Shown: one piece after another, positions 47,901 to 60,454 of the stretch
How the letters are laid out: every line of letters begins with the position of its first letter
Position numbering within the stretch: position 1 is the first letter of the stretch
Origin: Phallusia fumigata
Taxonomy: Eukaryota > Chordata > Ascidiacea > Phlebobranchia > Ascidiidae
NCBI GenBank assembly: GCA_008931825.1
Contig: QXVZ01026315.1
Coordinates: 1 to 64,000, forward strand
Direction of reading: 5' to 3'
Length of the DNA: 64,000 bases
Notes under the pieces: generated by a model
What the model was told of the DNA's origin: nothing
The model's database searches: none
The model's input: the letters and a program-made list of their open reading frames with translations, nothing else
Translations under genes and position numbers: made by a program

Positions 47901-49579
47901 GCCCTCTTGGGCTGCCTTGTTTGGTCACAACAGACCTGGAGCGTCAGGTGCGACAAATATTTGTAACGGCGATGCAAACAAATTAATAAATGTCGGAGTT
48001 CTGCACTTGATTATAGTACACAGCGAGCGGGGGCATTCCGAATAGATTTCAATTAATAGTACGATACGCTATCAAGGTGATTAATGCATAGCAATATGCT
48101 GCACAGCCTGCATCTAAACGAAACAGCGTTACGTGTTTTCTGCACTGTACTGCTGTGGGTAACTTTGACACTGATCTCATTTTAGTTTCAAGCGCTTAGA
48201 AAAAAAGAAACTATTGTTTTTGACGTGTCGCAAAAGCCACCAATCGCACAGTTGCATAACCGATAAGATATCGCTGATCATAATTTTCGTTCTATGGTGA
48301 CCCCGCCACATATACGTCACCAGTCGCGGAATGTGAGGCAAAACGGTGGTGGTACTGCGTACAATCTGTTTGTCGCAAAACACGCGCTCCGGGCCAAGTT
48401 TCAAGACAGTTCAAGTTTTGCCTATAAGCTCGAATGCGAAGAAATCATTTTGTTTGCAGGTCGCGAATGTTAAACCGCGCCTGTGCGAAAGCGACGCACG
48501 AAACCTCTGCAAAATGTTTGTCCCGTCAACCCAAAGAATCGCCTTTTGTCACTGCGCGGTCACAAATTCACCGTTTCTCGATACAAGCTAATTGGAAAAC
48601 ATAATTAGTTTGAACTCTTTGTCTGTTTTAGGGTATACAAAAAAACACAACAAGCTTTTAAAAGTTCGAACAGTTAGTAACAAAATACGTTAATTTTTTC
48701 AGTACTAGCCTATATTGATTTATAAACCAGCAAACATATCACTTTTCTGTATGTCCTAAATATTTGAACAGAACTTTTGTTAACCATCTGTGTTTGTCTT
48801 GGATATCTTCACAAGTTTGTTTGTCAACAAATACCGCATATGTTGCCAACTCGCGCTTTTCCGCATCATTTGGACTTATCTGTAGCACCGTTGTCAATCA
48901 AATAGTGTTGCCAAAATGTTTCCTACACGTCTATTCTGATTTCCGACAGCGAAAATGTGCACAAATATGCGCTTAATTTTATGCCACCCTGGACGCTTCG
49001 GTGTTTACATTTTGTTCGCGTTGAAAGTTGCCCGATGAGTTGTTTCTGTGAACGCGTTCTCCACACGGCGCTTGCGAAAGACACCACGATGCCACAAACT
49101 AACTGTAACCTCATCTCATGTGCCTAAACGGCGCATTGAAAAGTACGTTGCCACCATGGTTGCATATTAAGAAAAACTGCGTCCAAGGTCATGCGAGGGT
49201 ACATGTTACGAAACGGTAATTCGATGGTTTGGTTTCGGGTTGGCTGAGCTGTGTGTACAAAAAGTTTGGTTACCTTTAGTCCGACAAGAACAGGGTACAC
49301 ATGCTAACAAAAACGTGTCAAACAGTCCGAAGGTCTCTGGTCGTTTTATCGCATTCGACGCTCTCGCGACATGAAACCATTTTGACCTTTCGCGTGTGAA
49401 TATTATAAATATTTGGCGTCGATCGTATAGTCACCGTCGATTGGCCAATTGCGCCGCACCTTTACCTAACACAACATCGTGACATTTAATGAAGCCCGGT
49501 AAAAGCAATTTGCATTTTACACATCAGCAGTGCGCGATCCGGCGTAGTGACGCGGCGAGTTCGGGCACTGTCAGTTACC

Positions 49580-51044
49580 GGCCTTTGGCGCGTCGCGCCT
49601 GCTGGTGATGCGACGAGCAAATAAACACAAAACACCTAATGCAAAGCGAAATCGCGCCATCTCACGTGAGGCAATCTATCTGCCAGCAATCGAAATCCAG
49701 TAATTACCGGCTGGCATTTATCGGCGTTCCATCATCGCCCTTTAGATGCTGCATTAGGAATGATTCTGATCTGATTTCTTCCCGATTGTAAACAAGCTCT
49801 CACTTGCGCCTGTTAAATTCCCGGCCATTTTCCCATCGCCGCTGTGACGTACTTGTCGGCCAAACATGTCGTTTTAAAGACCCGTAAGTGAGAAAATCCA
49901 GCACATTACCGTAATGAGCTCGTTTAGGTTGCGATTAGGCATATAATTACTTCCTTCAGCTGTTTTCTTCTTTTAGTTAAAAATCGTTTATATTTTACTT
50001 GCAGCTGACGTTTAGCATCAGATGCGGCGGGGAGAATTTGACGCAGAAAATCTCATCAGCCACCGAGTGCAGATGCGGAATATGCGAGTTTGATTAACTG
50101 CCAACTATTCAGCTGCTTAAGCACTGCAGTGGTTTCACTGACCTATGGTTTAACCTCGATGGTGCAAATCATATTTCACAGCTTGTACATGAGCAGCAAT
50201 GCGGTGCTTTTTGTTAGCCTTTCCCCAAAATCATACCTGAATTTAAATATATTTTTTTTGTTTTCGCGTTATCGGTAGCTAAATATTGCAAATGTTAGAC
50301 GGTTATTTATTGAAACGTAGAGTGTTTGTGGCGTTAAGTGTAAAGTCATTTTATGTTTCCATTACTGTGGTCTTTATTTATCTCTTCTTGGGTAGTTTTC
50401 GGTAGCCTAACCTCTTATCATTGGCTGTTGTTGTTGCGATATGGGGTCGTCTGAGCCATACATAAATAAACACTTCATCTGTCAACCCAACAAAAAAACG
50501 AACCCGGTATTGGAAGAATTCTTATCGCACAAGCGACATGTACGAGTTTATTTTTGTTTAGTCCGTTGCCTTGGCCGCCATTGCATCCCGAGCGTTTTGC
50601 ATGATTTTGTTTCGAAACCGCTGCGATNGGCCTTTGGCGCGTCGCGCCTGCTGGTGATGCGACGAGCAAATAAACACAAAACACCTAATGCAAAGCGAAA
50701 TCGCGCCATCTCACGTGAGGCAATCTATCTGCCAGCAATCGAAATCCAGTAATTACCGGCTGGCATTTATCGGCGTTCCATCATCGCCCTTTAGATGCTG
50801 CATTAGGAATGATTCTGATCTGATTTCTTCCAGATTGTAAACAAGCTCGCACTTGCGCCTGTTAAATTCTCGGCCATTTTCCCATCGCCTCTGTGACGTA
50901 CTTGTCGGCCAAACATGTCGTTTTAATGACCCGTAAGTGAGAAAATCCAACACATTACCGTAATGCGCCCGTTTAAGTTGCGATTAGGCATATAATTACT
51001 TCCTTCAGCTGTTTTCTTCTTTTGGTTAAAAATCGTTTATCTTT
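49580..51044. repeat. 416-bp block present twice (49580-49994 and 50629-51044)
   Basis: The second copy lies exactly between two Ns (50628 and 51045) and differs from the first by a few SNPs. It is best read as an allelic contig placed beside its partner. Confidence 0.75.
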
Positions 51045-52277
51045 NTGCAAACTTTCGAACAAATATTGTGTGACAGATATTTGAGGTAAAAAGCGTCCTG
51101 GACATCAACAGGTATGTTACCCTTTATGACTTCCTAAATGTACAGAGTGAAGTCAATTCGTTGCCAATTTCAAGCTACCAGTATTTCCGAAAAAGCAAAA
51201 AAAACTTTGTGACATATTTTTTCGCAACAGCGGCCAAGGCAAAGCAAGGTATATTTTCATCTTGCTACTTCATTTTGCATTTGAGGCAATGGCATGCGCC
51301 CTTTTTCTTCCTACTATTAATGGTTTCTAAAAAAATGGAAACTAATCAGTAATGGACACAAAATACGACCAAACATGGAAACGCGTTTTGCTCATCTTTT
51401 CCATTGACGTGAGTCAGTTTACGAATAATTGACGAGGTACTTATGTGACTCTGGTAAACGTAAGGAGAAAAACTAGCTGGGGTCCTACATTTTTTGGGTT
51501 CACTGCCAAGACTGTTGTTCTAGGAAAGATGTGAAAAGACTGTGTTTGAACAAGTTGGCATTTGTAAAGTACCTCGAGTGAATCACCCTTCCTGATGAGT
51601 CACATTTGATACATTAGATCTCATTCCTAATTTATATCAGTTTCTCATCGCAAAAATTCCATGTTTCTAAAATAAACTCCATTCTCTTCGGTTTCTAGAA
51701 CATGATTGACAATCGACAAGTTCACGTCAAGATTTTTAGGTTTTAATAAAACAAAGCACAAACGTAAAATCACAGCGGTATGTATACATTTGAAGAGTGG
51801 TGCAAATCACAAGGTTCAAAACGCCAATCGTATTTTAAATCAGGAAAATGCAATGGTTGACTTCGGGGTGAAACGTATAAATCGTACCGGATGCAAAACG
51901 TTAGCGATAATGAAAAACTCATTTAACAGCATGGGGCTCGCGCCTTGGACGTGTTTTCGCCTTCATGCGGTAAAAGTCTCCAGGATTTCCGAGGATTGCG
52001 AACCCTGAGGCTGCTTGCATAGCTTGGGAGTGACAGTCCGACGTCATTTGACGTGCTTATCGTCTCGCGCGTCGCGCTCAGGGCGAGACACTTTCGGAAC
52101 AACACAGAGTTTGGTTTGACGCTTCCAGCGGGAATGTGCAAATGTCATTAAAACAGTGGGATAGTGGCCGCCCTCACCAGGCTTGCGTGCGTGCCAGCGC
52201 TCGGTGCCGCGAGTTCAAGCGGCCTCGCGATTTGAGGTCTCAGACCACGAAGCAGATGCAACTGTTGCGTGCATTCC

Positions 52278-52991
52278 TCACTGCAGATTGCGGCAGGCCA
52301 TACGGCTCGACGAACAAGGCGCACACGTGCAGGATTCTGGATAGGTGATGTTGTAATACGGGTTCACATTAGGCGCACACCCTTTGAGTCGGAGCTTTCG
52401 GGAGACTGCCTTCAGCGGACTGCAGACAGTGTGATTGTATTCGCTGTGGCGTGGAGACACGTCGGGAATCTGGAAATAAGCAAAATCCGTTTAATTGCGT
52501 GTAAGGAAAAAGAACGCCGCTGGCTAATATTGCATCACAAATATTTGAAACGTAAAGAAAATTAAGAGTTTTGTACACACCTCCCACGTGTCGCATCTTC
52601 CGCTGCACACTTTGACTTTGAGCTTCATCGGTTGGCATCCCGGCTTGGCAACCACGATACGGCCATGGGTAATGTTGCAAGATGCGCAAGACGAATGTGC
52701 AGATCCTTTTCGCACAGCGGAGCGCACGAGCCTCTTTAAGATGGAGGTCTGCACGACTGGAACGTTTTGCACTTCTTGAAACGTCGAGGTACTTCGCTTA
52801 TTGACCTCAATCAATTTTGATGCGAATCCAGCAATTTCGTCCCGACTCGCTGCCTGCTCTTCGGCCGTTGCGATGCTGCATTGGCTAAAGAACAGCGCGA
52901 TGCTGAGGTAGACGAAAAGACTCAACATTGTCTTCGCTCCCATAACTTTGCCGCTTACTGATGACTTCTGCTTCTTCATTAATATTTCCAT
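52278..52991 (-). CDS. GPHB5: Glycoprotein hormone beta-5 (thyrostimulin beta subunit)
   Basis: Two exons, 52991-52581 and 52469-52278, give 200 residues. The N-terminus has a signal peptide (MLSLFVYLSIALFF and following), though the precise ATG among several is uncertain. A pro-region of about 60 residues precedes the cystine knot, longer than in human. The knot matches human GPHB5 along its whole length: PGC, then VCSGRCDTWEIP (human ACWGRCETWEKP), TVC, GCAPNVNPYYN (human NCAPGVDPFYT), SCTCAPC (human RCDCGAC) and a final Cys for the seat belt. All ten family cysteines are present, plus one extra upstream. The intron falls exactly after TWE, the conserved site in glycoprotein hormone beta genes. 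The product is a secreted heterodimer partner of GPA2 acting on an LGR receptor (family knowledge). Confidence 0.9.
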
Positions 52992-53112
52992 TTTGAACTT
53001 TATATTCTTTGATCTTGGACGCTTTGCAGTGCGTACTCTTTTGCGATCAGCTAAACGATGCGTCTGCTGTTAAGGCTGAATTAGGATGGCTCAACGACTC
53101 GCTGTGCGCCCT

Positions 53113-53120
53113 TATATATA
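53113..53120 (-). promoter_or_regulatory. TATA box of the GPB5 gene
   Basis: TATATATA followed by AG on the minus strand, about 125 bp upstream of the first ATG. This would give transcription start near 53085. Confidence 0.55.
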
Positions 53121-55848
53121 GGCTCTTCTGGTTCGGCCCAGGCTCCACGAGCCAATGATAAGATATGCGGGCGCGCTCATCACCGTAAATAAATAAACCA
53201 ACGGCGGGTCCCGAACCTGCTCCTCTGCGCCGCAATAATCTGACATTTACATATTCAAGAAAAACTCGGCGCATAAATCATTCATTACGCGCTAGTATTG
53301 CGACCAGCAGAGCATGCTTTACCGTAACGCTGTGTGACCGGGTGGCCTTTTTCCGTGGGACCTCGCCGCTGACGCACGCCGCAGGTTACCGTGACGTTTC
53401 ACGCAGTGCGTAAGTATCGGTTGAGCAAAGACTGTAAAGCTTTCGCTGGGCGCAAGATCATTAGTGATCGCAGTTTTACCTACCTTCCTTTTCTCAATTT
53501 ATTAATGACGCAAATATTTTTGACTGCCAGATTTCGCTAATGTTAAGATCACATTGGTTAGAAATAGCAGTGTGACAAACTAATTACTAATACCCGAATC
53601 CTGGTAGTTAACATTCCTGTCAGGTTGGTTTTCGTGAAACATTGTCAGGTACCGTTCTTAACTCATGGATCATCCAAGCTAAAAAAAGAAGCGCTTAACA
53701 TTTTGATTCGTCATTAATGTCTGTATTTGCTTCATCACCGTAAGTAACCGCAAATTATGTTTAGAGATATTAGGTTTCTTGTAACATTTTCAGTGAAAAT
53801 AAAATATTATGGCCAAATTCAATGTAACATTACAGAACTCATACAAAAGTAAAAAAATACAACAAAAAATGTCGTGCCAGCTCACGTGAAAGACAATTCT
53901 AAGTATATTTTGCCAAAAGATAATTATTGTTTTGACAACAATTTTCTTTTCGCGGTATTTCCCAATTTTCGCAAGTTTTCTGTTATCACATTTACTATTG
54001 ATCGCACAAAAACATTAATATACACGCTATAGACTTTGGTCGACGAAGAAACAAGTCAAGTGTGGTCTTAGGTGGGCGTTTTGATCTTTAGTGGCATCTC
54101 GTGGCTAAAAAACTGGAACAACAAACAAAAAATGCTCTTGTGCAGCACCACGAGGTTGATTTGTTTTGTAACGCTTACAGAAATCGTTACAAACTTTAAG
54201 TTTTGCTAAAACTGTTCATGACACTTTGTTGATAAGGGCATGTTCACATTACTTTGGGCAATAATTTATGTGACATCATTAAAGAACTGTTTGCTAGACT
54301 AAAACCGCAATAACTTGGGGTTCACCCTCGTTTTTGCATGTTAAGGCGAAAGACTGTTGTATTGCAAGAGTTGAAATTGAAATTAAAACCGAAAAAGAGT
54401 CGAAATTAAGATTTTTTGATTGGTGTCAATAAGCGCTAGCTTCCAATGCCGTAACAACCAATCTCATTTCAACTTAAAAAAAAACTAATAACATTACAAA
54501 TAAATATTCTATTTTATTTGCTGAACACAATGGCAAGGGAGGACCGCTATACAAAATGCACGAGCACATGGCGTTGATTAGGTGAAAGCCGATCAGTTGT
54601 TTGAATCGTAGATTTAAAAAATGGTTTAATAGCACTTGGAGGAACTGAACCGCAAAGTGTCACAAAACTAAAGATTTAAAAGTTACCGACGTCTGGACAA
54701 TAGTTATAATTATAACTATGTAGCTGCTTTAACTTTAACATATTGACATTTAATTACTGTTTGAACTAAACAATTTGTCGTCGTTACTGGGCATGCCAAT
54801 AGCGTAGCCGGCCCAATTTTTTTTAGGGTGGGCAAATGCTTTCAAGGGTAACCTACCCTATTGTACAAAATGGAAAATGTAGAAATTTTGGGGTCACGTT
54901 CCCCCTCAAAGGGTGTACGCCTAATGTGAACCCATCATACGAGCATATATTTAATCGACAGCATCACTGGTTCCCTGGATTAAAACGAATCAAAACTGAA
55001 GCACAAATCTAATCAAATCAGCAGCTACTCTAAATAAGCACCTCGGCAAGTAGCCTCTGCACAGTATTTTCGTGTAATTGTAATAAATAACACAAATCGA
55101 TGCACCCTTCTCTGTTTCGCAATATGTGTATAGCTTTATCGGTACATGTGGAGTACAACACTGAAGAATTTGCGAAGTTAACGAAGGAACAGGCCGATTG
55201 CAACCATCAAACACAGATAACTTGCCATCACAGATTTGCGTCCTTCTTTTTAACATTGGTGATTTTTTTGTTTCATTGTGAGAGTCTTATCGTTTTATGT
55301 GTTAAATATAAGCATATTGTCCAAATATTTCCACAATTTATAAACCTAAAATGCATCAAACAACAGTCAAACAATCGGATAAATACAGTATGCTGATGGG
55401 AGCTTGCCGCCACCACGTGATCGGGTTTGACTTGAGGTTTAGCAAACAATGTTTCCCAATTCTTATCTGCGAAGTGTTGTGTTGTATTTGATAACATTCG
55501 TTAGTTTTACTAGTTTATAAAGTTTTTTTTCAGAAAAATAATGACCTGTATGCTGATCGCATTTTTAGCTGGGAAAAATCTTCGGACTAATAAAGAAGAA
55601 AATTTAGTGATTGCAAGTTTACAATCTGTATACTTCTAATTCTGCTGTCATGTGTGGTACTTTTTTGTTCTAACAGATAGATATCGAATGAAGTATAGCT
55701 TTGTAGTTGCGTAAAATATTTCTGTGTTTAGCTTTAGACTTGCAATTTTGTTCTGCAAGTTGTAGCAGTATGTCACATGGCATTGTATCATATTTAAAAG
55801 TCAATTTTTCGTTTAAAAATGTTTCCAGAAATTTATTTGACACAAAAT
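53121..55848. other. Gene-free stretch upstream of GPB5 and EIF3D
   Basis: No gene seen. At 54905-54940 there is a 36-bp stretch matching the GPB5 second exon (52353-52388, opposite strand) at 32 of 36 bases. A TTTCCAG acceptor at 55822-55828 lies 20 bp before the EIF3D start, so an EIF3D leader exon or a spliced leader must be joined there. Confidence 0.5.
54905..54940 (+). pseudogene. Short copy of a GPB5 exon 2 fragment
   Basis: This reads in frame as LKGCTPNVNPSY, against LKGCAPNVNPYY in GPB5, with 32 of 36 bases identical. The flanks share nothing else with the gene. It may be a gene fragment carried by a duplication or transposition. Confidence 0.4.
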
Positions 55849-58712
55849 ATGGCTAAGTTTATACCTCCGGAAATTCAAGACAATGATGATGGATGGGGTC
55901 CTGTCAATTTGCCTGAAAAATTTAAAGATATGCCTTATCAACCTTTCAGCAAAGGTGATCGCCTTGGAAAGGTAGGGAATTAATTTAAATATGCCATAGT
56001 AAACAAATATTTCAAGTTGTTTTTGTTAAATAGGTATCTGATTGGAGTGGAAACACTTACCAAGATCGGCGTTTCATGAACAAATACAACTCTCAGTTTG
56101 GTGGTGGAAGTCAGTATGCTTATTATCATGATGAAGATGAAAGCAGTTTCCGATTGGTAGACAATACTAAGGTAAGTCAATATGATTCAAATATTAAGAT
56201 TTGAATTAATTGTGTAAATATGTGATTTGGTGCTTTATTGTACATTTGGTTAATGAGGTAATTTAAAAAAAAATTAATTTAAAAAAAAATTGAAGTATGG
56301 GTTACCTGGCTTGTCGAATCTGCCGATTAATCATCAAATAACAACGGCAATTTCCAAAAATGCATTTGAGGTCGGTTAGACACTTTGCATAGACTACCTG
56401 AACACTCAGTCACAATACCTGGTTCTTAAAAACTTAAAAAATCCTTAGTTTTTATTTACAATTTGTTGTTTTTGATAGGTTCAAAAACCTGCCTACCAAC
56501 GCAACCGCTTTAGATTTAACCAACTCAGGCAAAGGCAACAACAACAGAGGCAGCAGCGAGAAGCAGGAGGTGGCTCCAATCAAAAGCCCTTTACTAAACT
56601 TGAGAAACGCAAGGAACGTGAAAGACAAAGACTTCAAAGAAATATGCAGAGGCAGTATGGACAAAGCAGGTTTCGATGGAAAGAGAGGCAAACCCAATCC
56701 CAACAGAAACGCAGAGATGCCTCAGTTACTGTTGCTGAAACTTGGGAGGTATATATTAGTGCACAAAAAATATGGAAGCACAGTGATGTAAAAAAATTGG
56801 TTAATTTGTAAACTCTTAACAGGTGCTGGAAGAGATGGATTTCAACCGCCTTGCTAAACTTAAACTGCCTGATATTGGTGAACCTGAGGATCTATACCAA
56901 TGTGGTGAACTGTTGCAATATGACAAAACTTATGATCGAGTTTCAGTCAAAGCTGAGAAGCCACTCAAGAGGTTTAATAAAGAATTTCATAAGGTATGTA
57001 TGGCAAAACCTTCAGGTACATAATCTATTAAAATTTCTCCCATTTAATTATGTTTAAATATAGGTCACTACCACTGATGATCCAATCATTCGTCAGTTGA
57101 CCAAAAAGCCTGGCAATGTCTATGCTACTGATGCAATCTTGGCAACTTTAATGTGCTGCACCAGGTCCCAATACTCCTGGGACATCATTGCCCAGCGAGT
57201 CGGCAAAAACAAACTGTTCTTTGACAAGCGAGATGATTCGAACTTCGATTTGCTGACAGTAAGCGAGACTGCTAACGAGCCACCCCAGGTACAAACCAGA
57301 CTTTCAATCTCTATTTGTAAATAAGACTTTTGTATGCCTTTTAGCAGCCTGCGGTTTTTAATGTTTATTTTTTATCCATACCCTTTTGCCAACTGTGTAC
57401 AGCCATTAAATCTTCTAAAATGGTGAGGTATTTGTGTGCAGCAGAGCAAAGGATTTAAAAAATAGGCTGGATTAGAAAAGATAGCTGAACCACACAACGG
57501 CATATTAAAAAACATGTGAATTAGTGACTCAGTTTCACAAGTCAGTGACATTTAGATGTTTGTTTTAAAAACAATCCTATCTTGTTTTTTTGTAGGATGA
57601 AGGAATCAATGCCCCATTGAGTTTGGCAATGGAGGCAACCTACATCAATCACAACTTTTCCCAGCAAGTGTTGAAATCTGGTGAAAAACACAAGCTTCCA
57701 AACCCAAATCCTTTTGTGCAAGGTGTGAATAAAATTTTTGCAAATATATTCTATTTTTGCAAACATAAAAATTGCAAACTTTTTTCAGGGGAATCTGACA
57801 ACATTGCATCAGTTGGTTACAAGTACAGAAAGTGGAATTTGGGCAATAACATTGAACTAATTGCTCGAACTGAGCATGATGCTGTCCTAAGTACATCAAG
57901 CGGTGAAAATAGCTTTATCAATGTCAAGGTATTCCCCCCATTTAACTCACTAATCATAAACTATAAATTCAATTCTAACTTATTTACATTTACATGTTTG
58001 CAGACCCTTAATGAATGGGACTACCACTATTGCAATGGTGTTGAGTGGAGAAGGAAATTGGATTCACAGAGAGGTTCAGTGCTCGCTACAGAGTTGAAAA
58101 ACAACAGCTGCAAGCTTGCAAAATGGACAATGTGTGCCTTGTTGGCTGGGTGAGAATAAAGAATAATTTTGTTGTTTATGAACCAAGAAGAAAGAGTTTT
58201 TTCTTTCTGCTGCTGCTGCAAAATATAACTCGTTTTTTGGCACTTACAGATCAGAATACATGAAGATGGGCTATGTTTCGCGTTATAACATCCAGGACTC
58301 GTCACGCCATGTTATTATAGGAACACAGCAGTTTATACCGAAAGAGTTTGCTTCTCAGATTAACTTGTCAGTTTCCAATGCATGGGGAATTCTGCGCTGT
58401 ATCATAGACTTGTGCATGAAGCAGCCTGAAGGCAAATATTTAATACTGAAGGTATGGTAACTTTGTTGCCTGTAGTCCTTTTGGTTGCCATACGGCCCTT
58501 TATTGGGTGAAAATGAGTGGACATGTGTACATGTGCGTTTCATAAGCAGCAAACTTTATTGTAACATAAATCGTTTATTGCAGGATCCTAATAAGCCGGT
58601 TATTCGTCTTTACAAACTACCAAGTGGAACTTTTAGTTCGGACGAAGAAGAAGAGAGTTCAGACGAGAATGACGAAGGCGAAAGTGAAAGCGACGAGGAG
58701 GCCGAGAAATAG
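55849..58712 (+). CDS. EIF3D: Eukaryotic translation initiation factor 3 subunit D
   Basis: Ten exons join in frame: 55849-55971, 56034-56171, 56479-56748, 56823-56993, 57064-57288, 57596-57722, 57789-57928, 58004-58149, 58250-58451 and 58584-58712, giving 556 residues (human 548). It begins [12 protein letters not shown] and [20 protein letters not shown], nearly as in human. It keeps [63 protein letters not shown] and FASQINLSV. The C-terminus is strongly acidic ([13 protein letters not shown]). EIF3D is the cap-binding subunit of eIF3 and acts in the cytoplasm. The Gln/Arg-rich segment in exon 3 ([14 protein letters not shown]) differs from vertebrates. Confidence 0.95.
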
Positions 58713-58898
58713 TGTATAGCATTGTATTCGTGTTTGTGGGAAAATGTTGGGGGTTGCAGCATCTGAATGCCAGAAAACTATTGTGCATCATTTACGCAGT
58801 GTAATTTGCGCATGGGTTTTGTAGGCACAATGTTGCAGGTATGTTTGTTTCATCTATGAGGTTACGGAAAATTTAGGATCAATTGTAAATCTAAGCAA

Positions 58899-58904
58899 AA
58901 TAAA
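58899..58904 (+). terminator. Polyadenylation signal of EIF3D
   Basis: AATAAA about 190 bases after the EIF3D stop codon, in an A-rich context. Confidence 0.5.
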
Positions 58905-59258
58905 AAACATTTGAAGATGGAAACTATACTTGTGACTTCATTTCCACCACCGCAGCGGGGGCCATGCTGCCAGCGGCTTGGGCAGTTCACCGTGTTGAAT
59001 TGCTTGCAGTTTTTGTTCAAACGTGCACGATTACAATTCGATATGTCCATGTAGGTCGCCAATATTTTTTAACAATTTGTGAATCTAATTATTGAAATAC
59101 CTTTCGATTTTTTAACAATGAATACGAGTGCTGGTATTAGTTTATTCAAATACAGGCAAGTTTACTGGCGCTCAAAAACTGTGTAACTTTTCTTAAATAC
59201 GAAAACCTCAAATCAAGTATTCGAACAGGCAAAGTGTATTCGACCCCATGTCCAATGG

Positions 59259-60454
59259 GCAGTATGGTACGGTGCGTATTGAGCTATGCGTACCACGTTG
59301 CAATGGGCGTACGGTACCACCGAGTCTTTGCTGCGATCTGTGCCGTACTGTCATCCATTGCAAAGGATAGGAAACGGTACGTATTGAGTTGTTTTGCGGC
59401 CTACCGTACCTTACTGCTATTCTGCCCTTGTCTGGCAATTATCATTAACGTGTGTGAGAACTTAATGCTCTATGTCATACTTCTGGTAAAAAAATGCCTG
59501 AATTACCCCCTTCATACGGGCATTTATTTGTCAATTTGGCACAGGGCTAGATTTTAATCCAGGAATATAAGTATGTGTTTTCGAAAGCCAATTTATCAAT
59601 AGACCCAGGTTGGATTACAAGGAGGCAAAAGAGCCAACTGCCCTGCCCAGGACCCTACAACTGTTCTTTTTTCAAAAAAAGATCACTACGTTTGCGGTTG
59701 AGCGCATACCAACGCATCTTAAGTGTTTTGCATGATTCTTAAAAAACAAGTTCTGGTTATCGAAGTTTCATCGGCTTGCCATACACGTTGGAGGCCTTAT
59801 GTTTTTTCTCTGACCCGCAATATGGTTTTATTAGCACACTATTACTTGACGTACAGAATATCCAAAACGCATTTGGCGACAAACAAGACAATTTGACTCT
59901 TACGTCACGAAGTTGTCATGAATAAACGTGCAACTGCAACGTGGTTTATTTTACGAATGCGCCGCTGTAAAGCGGAAAAGTTGTATTGGAAGATGTAATG
60001 AGAGCACTTTATCCGGAATTGGCGAAGTCCGGATTTCCTAAAACCAAGTAGGGCAGTACGGTACGGTACGTTTTGAGTTTCGTTACGAAGAGCGTACCCA
60101 TGAGCGCCGGCACGGTGGGGCAAGAGGAGGCACTGGCCTACTCCTGGAATTTCCCAAAATGTACTTTATTAATTATATATCTTCTGTCAAAAAAATCTCA
60201 TAAATGAAAAAGTATGTATGCATTAGGATTTGGCCCTCTTGAAAATTTTTCTGCTGGCGCCAATTATAGCGTACTGCACCTTTTGATGACTTTCGCTGCG
60301 TACCGTACCGTATACTACCATCCATTGTCAAGGATAGGAAATAGTACGGTACGTATTGAGTCGTGCACGTACCTCATTGCCAAGGGCGTACCGTACCACC
60401 GTACCGTATTTTTTGCTCATTGCTGCATACCGTACACTGTACTAACATCCTTTG
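59259..60454. mobile_element. Degenerate MITE copies, relatives of 4982-5227
   Basis: Three stretches (59259-59417, about 60055-60110 and 60293-60454) are dense in GTACGGTACG and CGTACCGTAC. They share longer runs with the 4982-5227 element, such as ATAGGAAA followed by GTACGTATTGAG. In two places the right end of one copy (CATCC) is followed by ATTG and then the left end of another (CAAGGATAGG or CAAAGGATAGG), so they appear as head-to-tail dimers. No coding capacity. The 60329-60454 copy has the clearest inverted ends. Confidence 0.6.

Larger units (their letters stand above)
38470..52277. other. Long gene-poor stretch between GPA2-like and GPB5 genes
   Basis: No exon of a recognised family was found. 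The region is richer in G+C than the flanks and has several 100-140 codon open frames without support. It includes two more N-flanked duplicated blocks. It should contain the missing last exon of the GPA2-like gene and may hold regulatory DNA. Confidence 0.45.

Noticed and set aside
52278-52991. DAN/bursicon-type BMP antagonist
   Set aside because: The GRCDTWE motif, CAPNVNPYY, the ten-cysteine pattern and the intron after TWE match GPB5 specifically.
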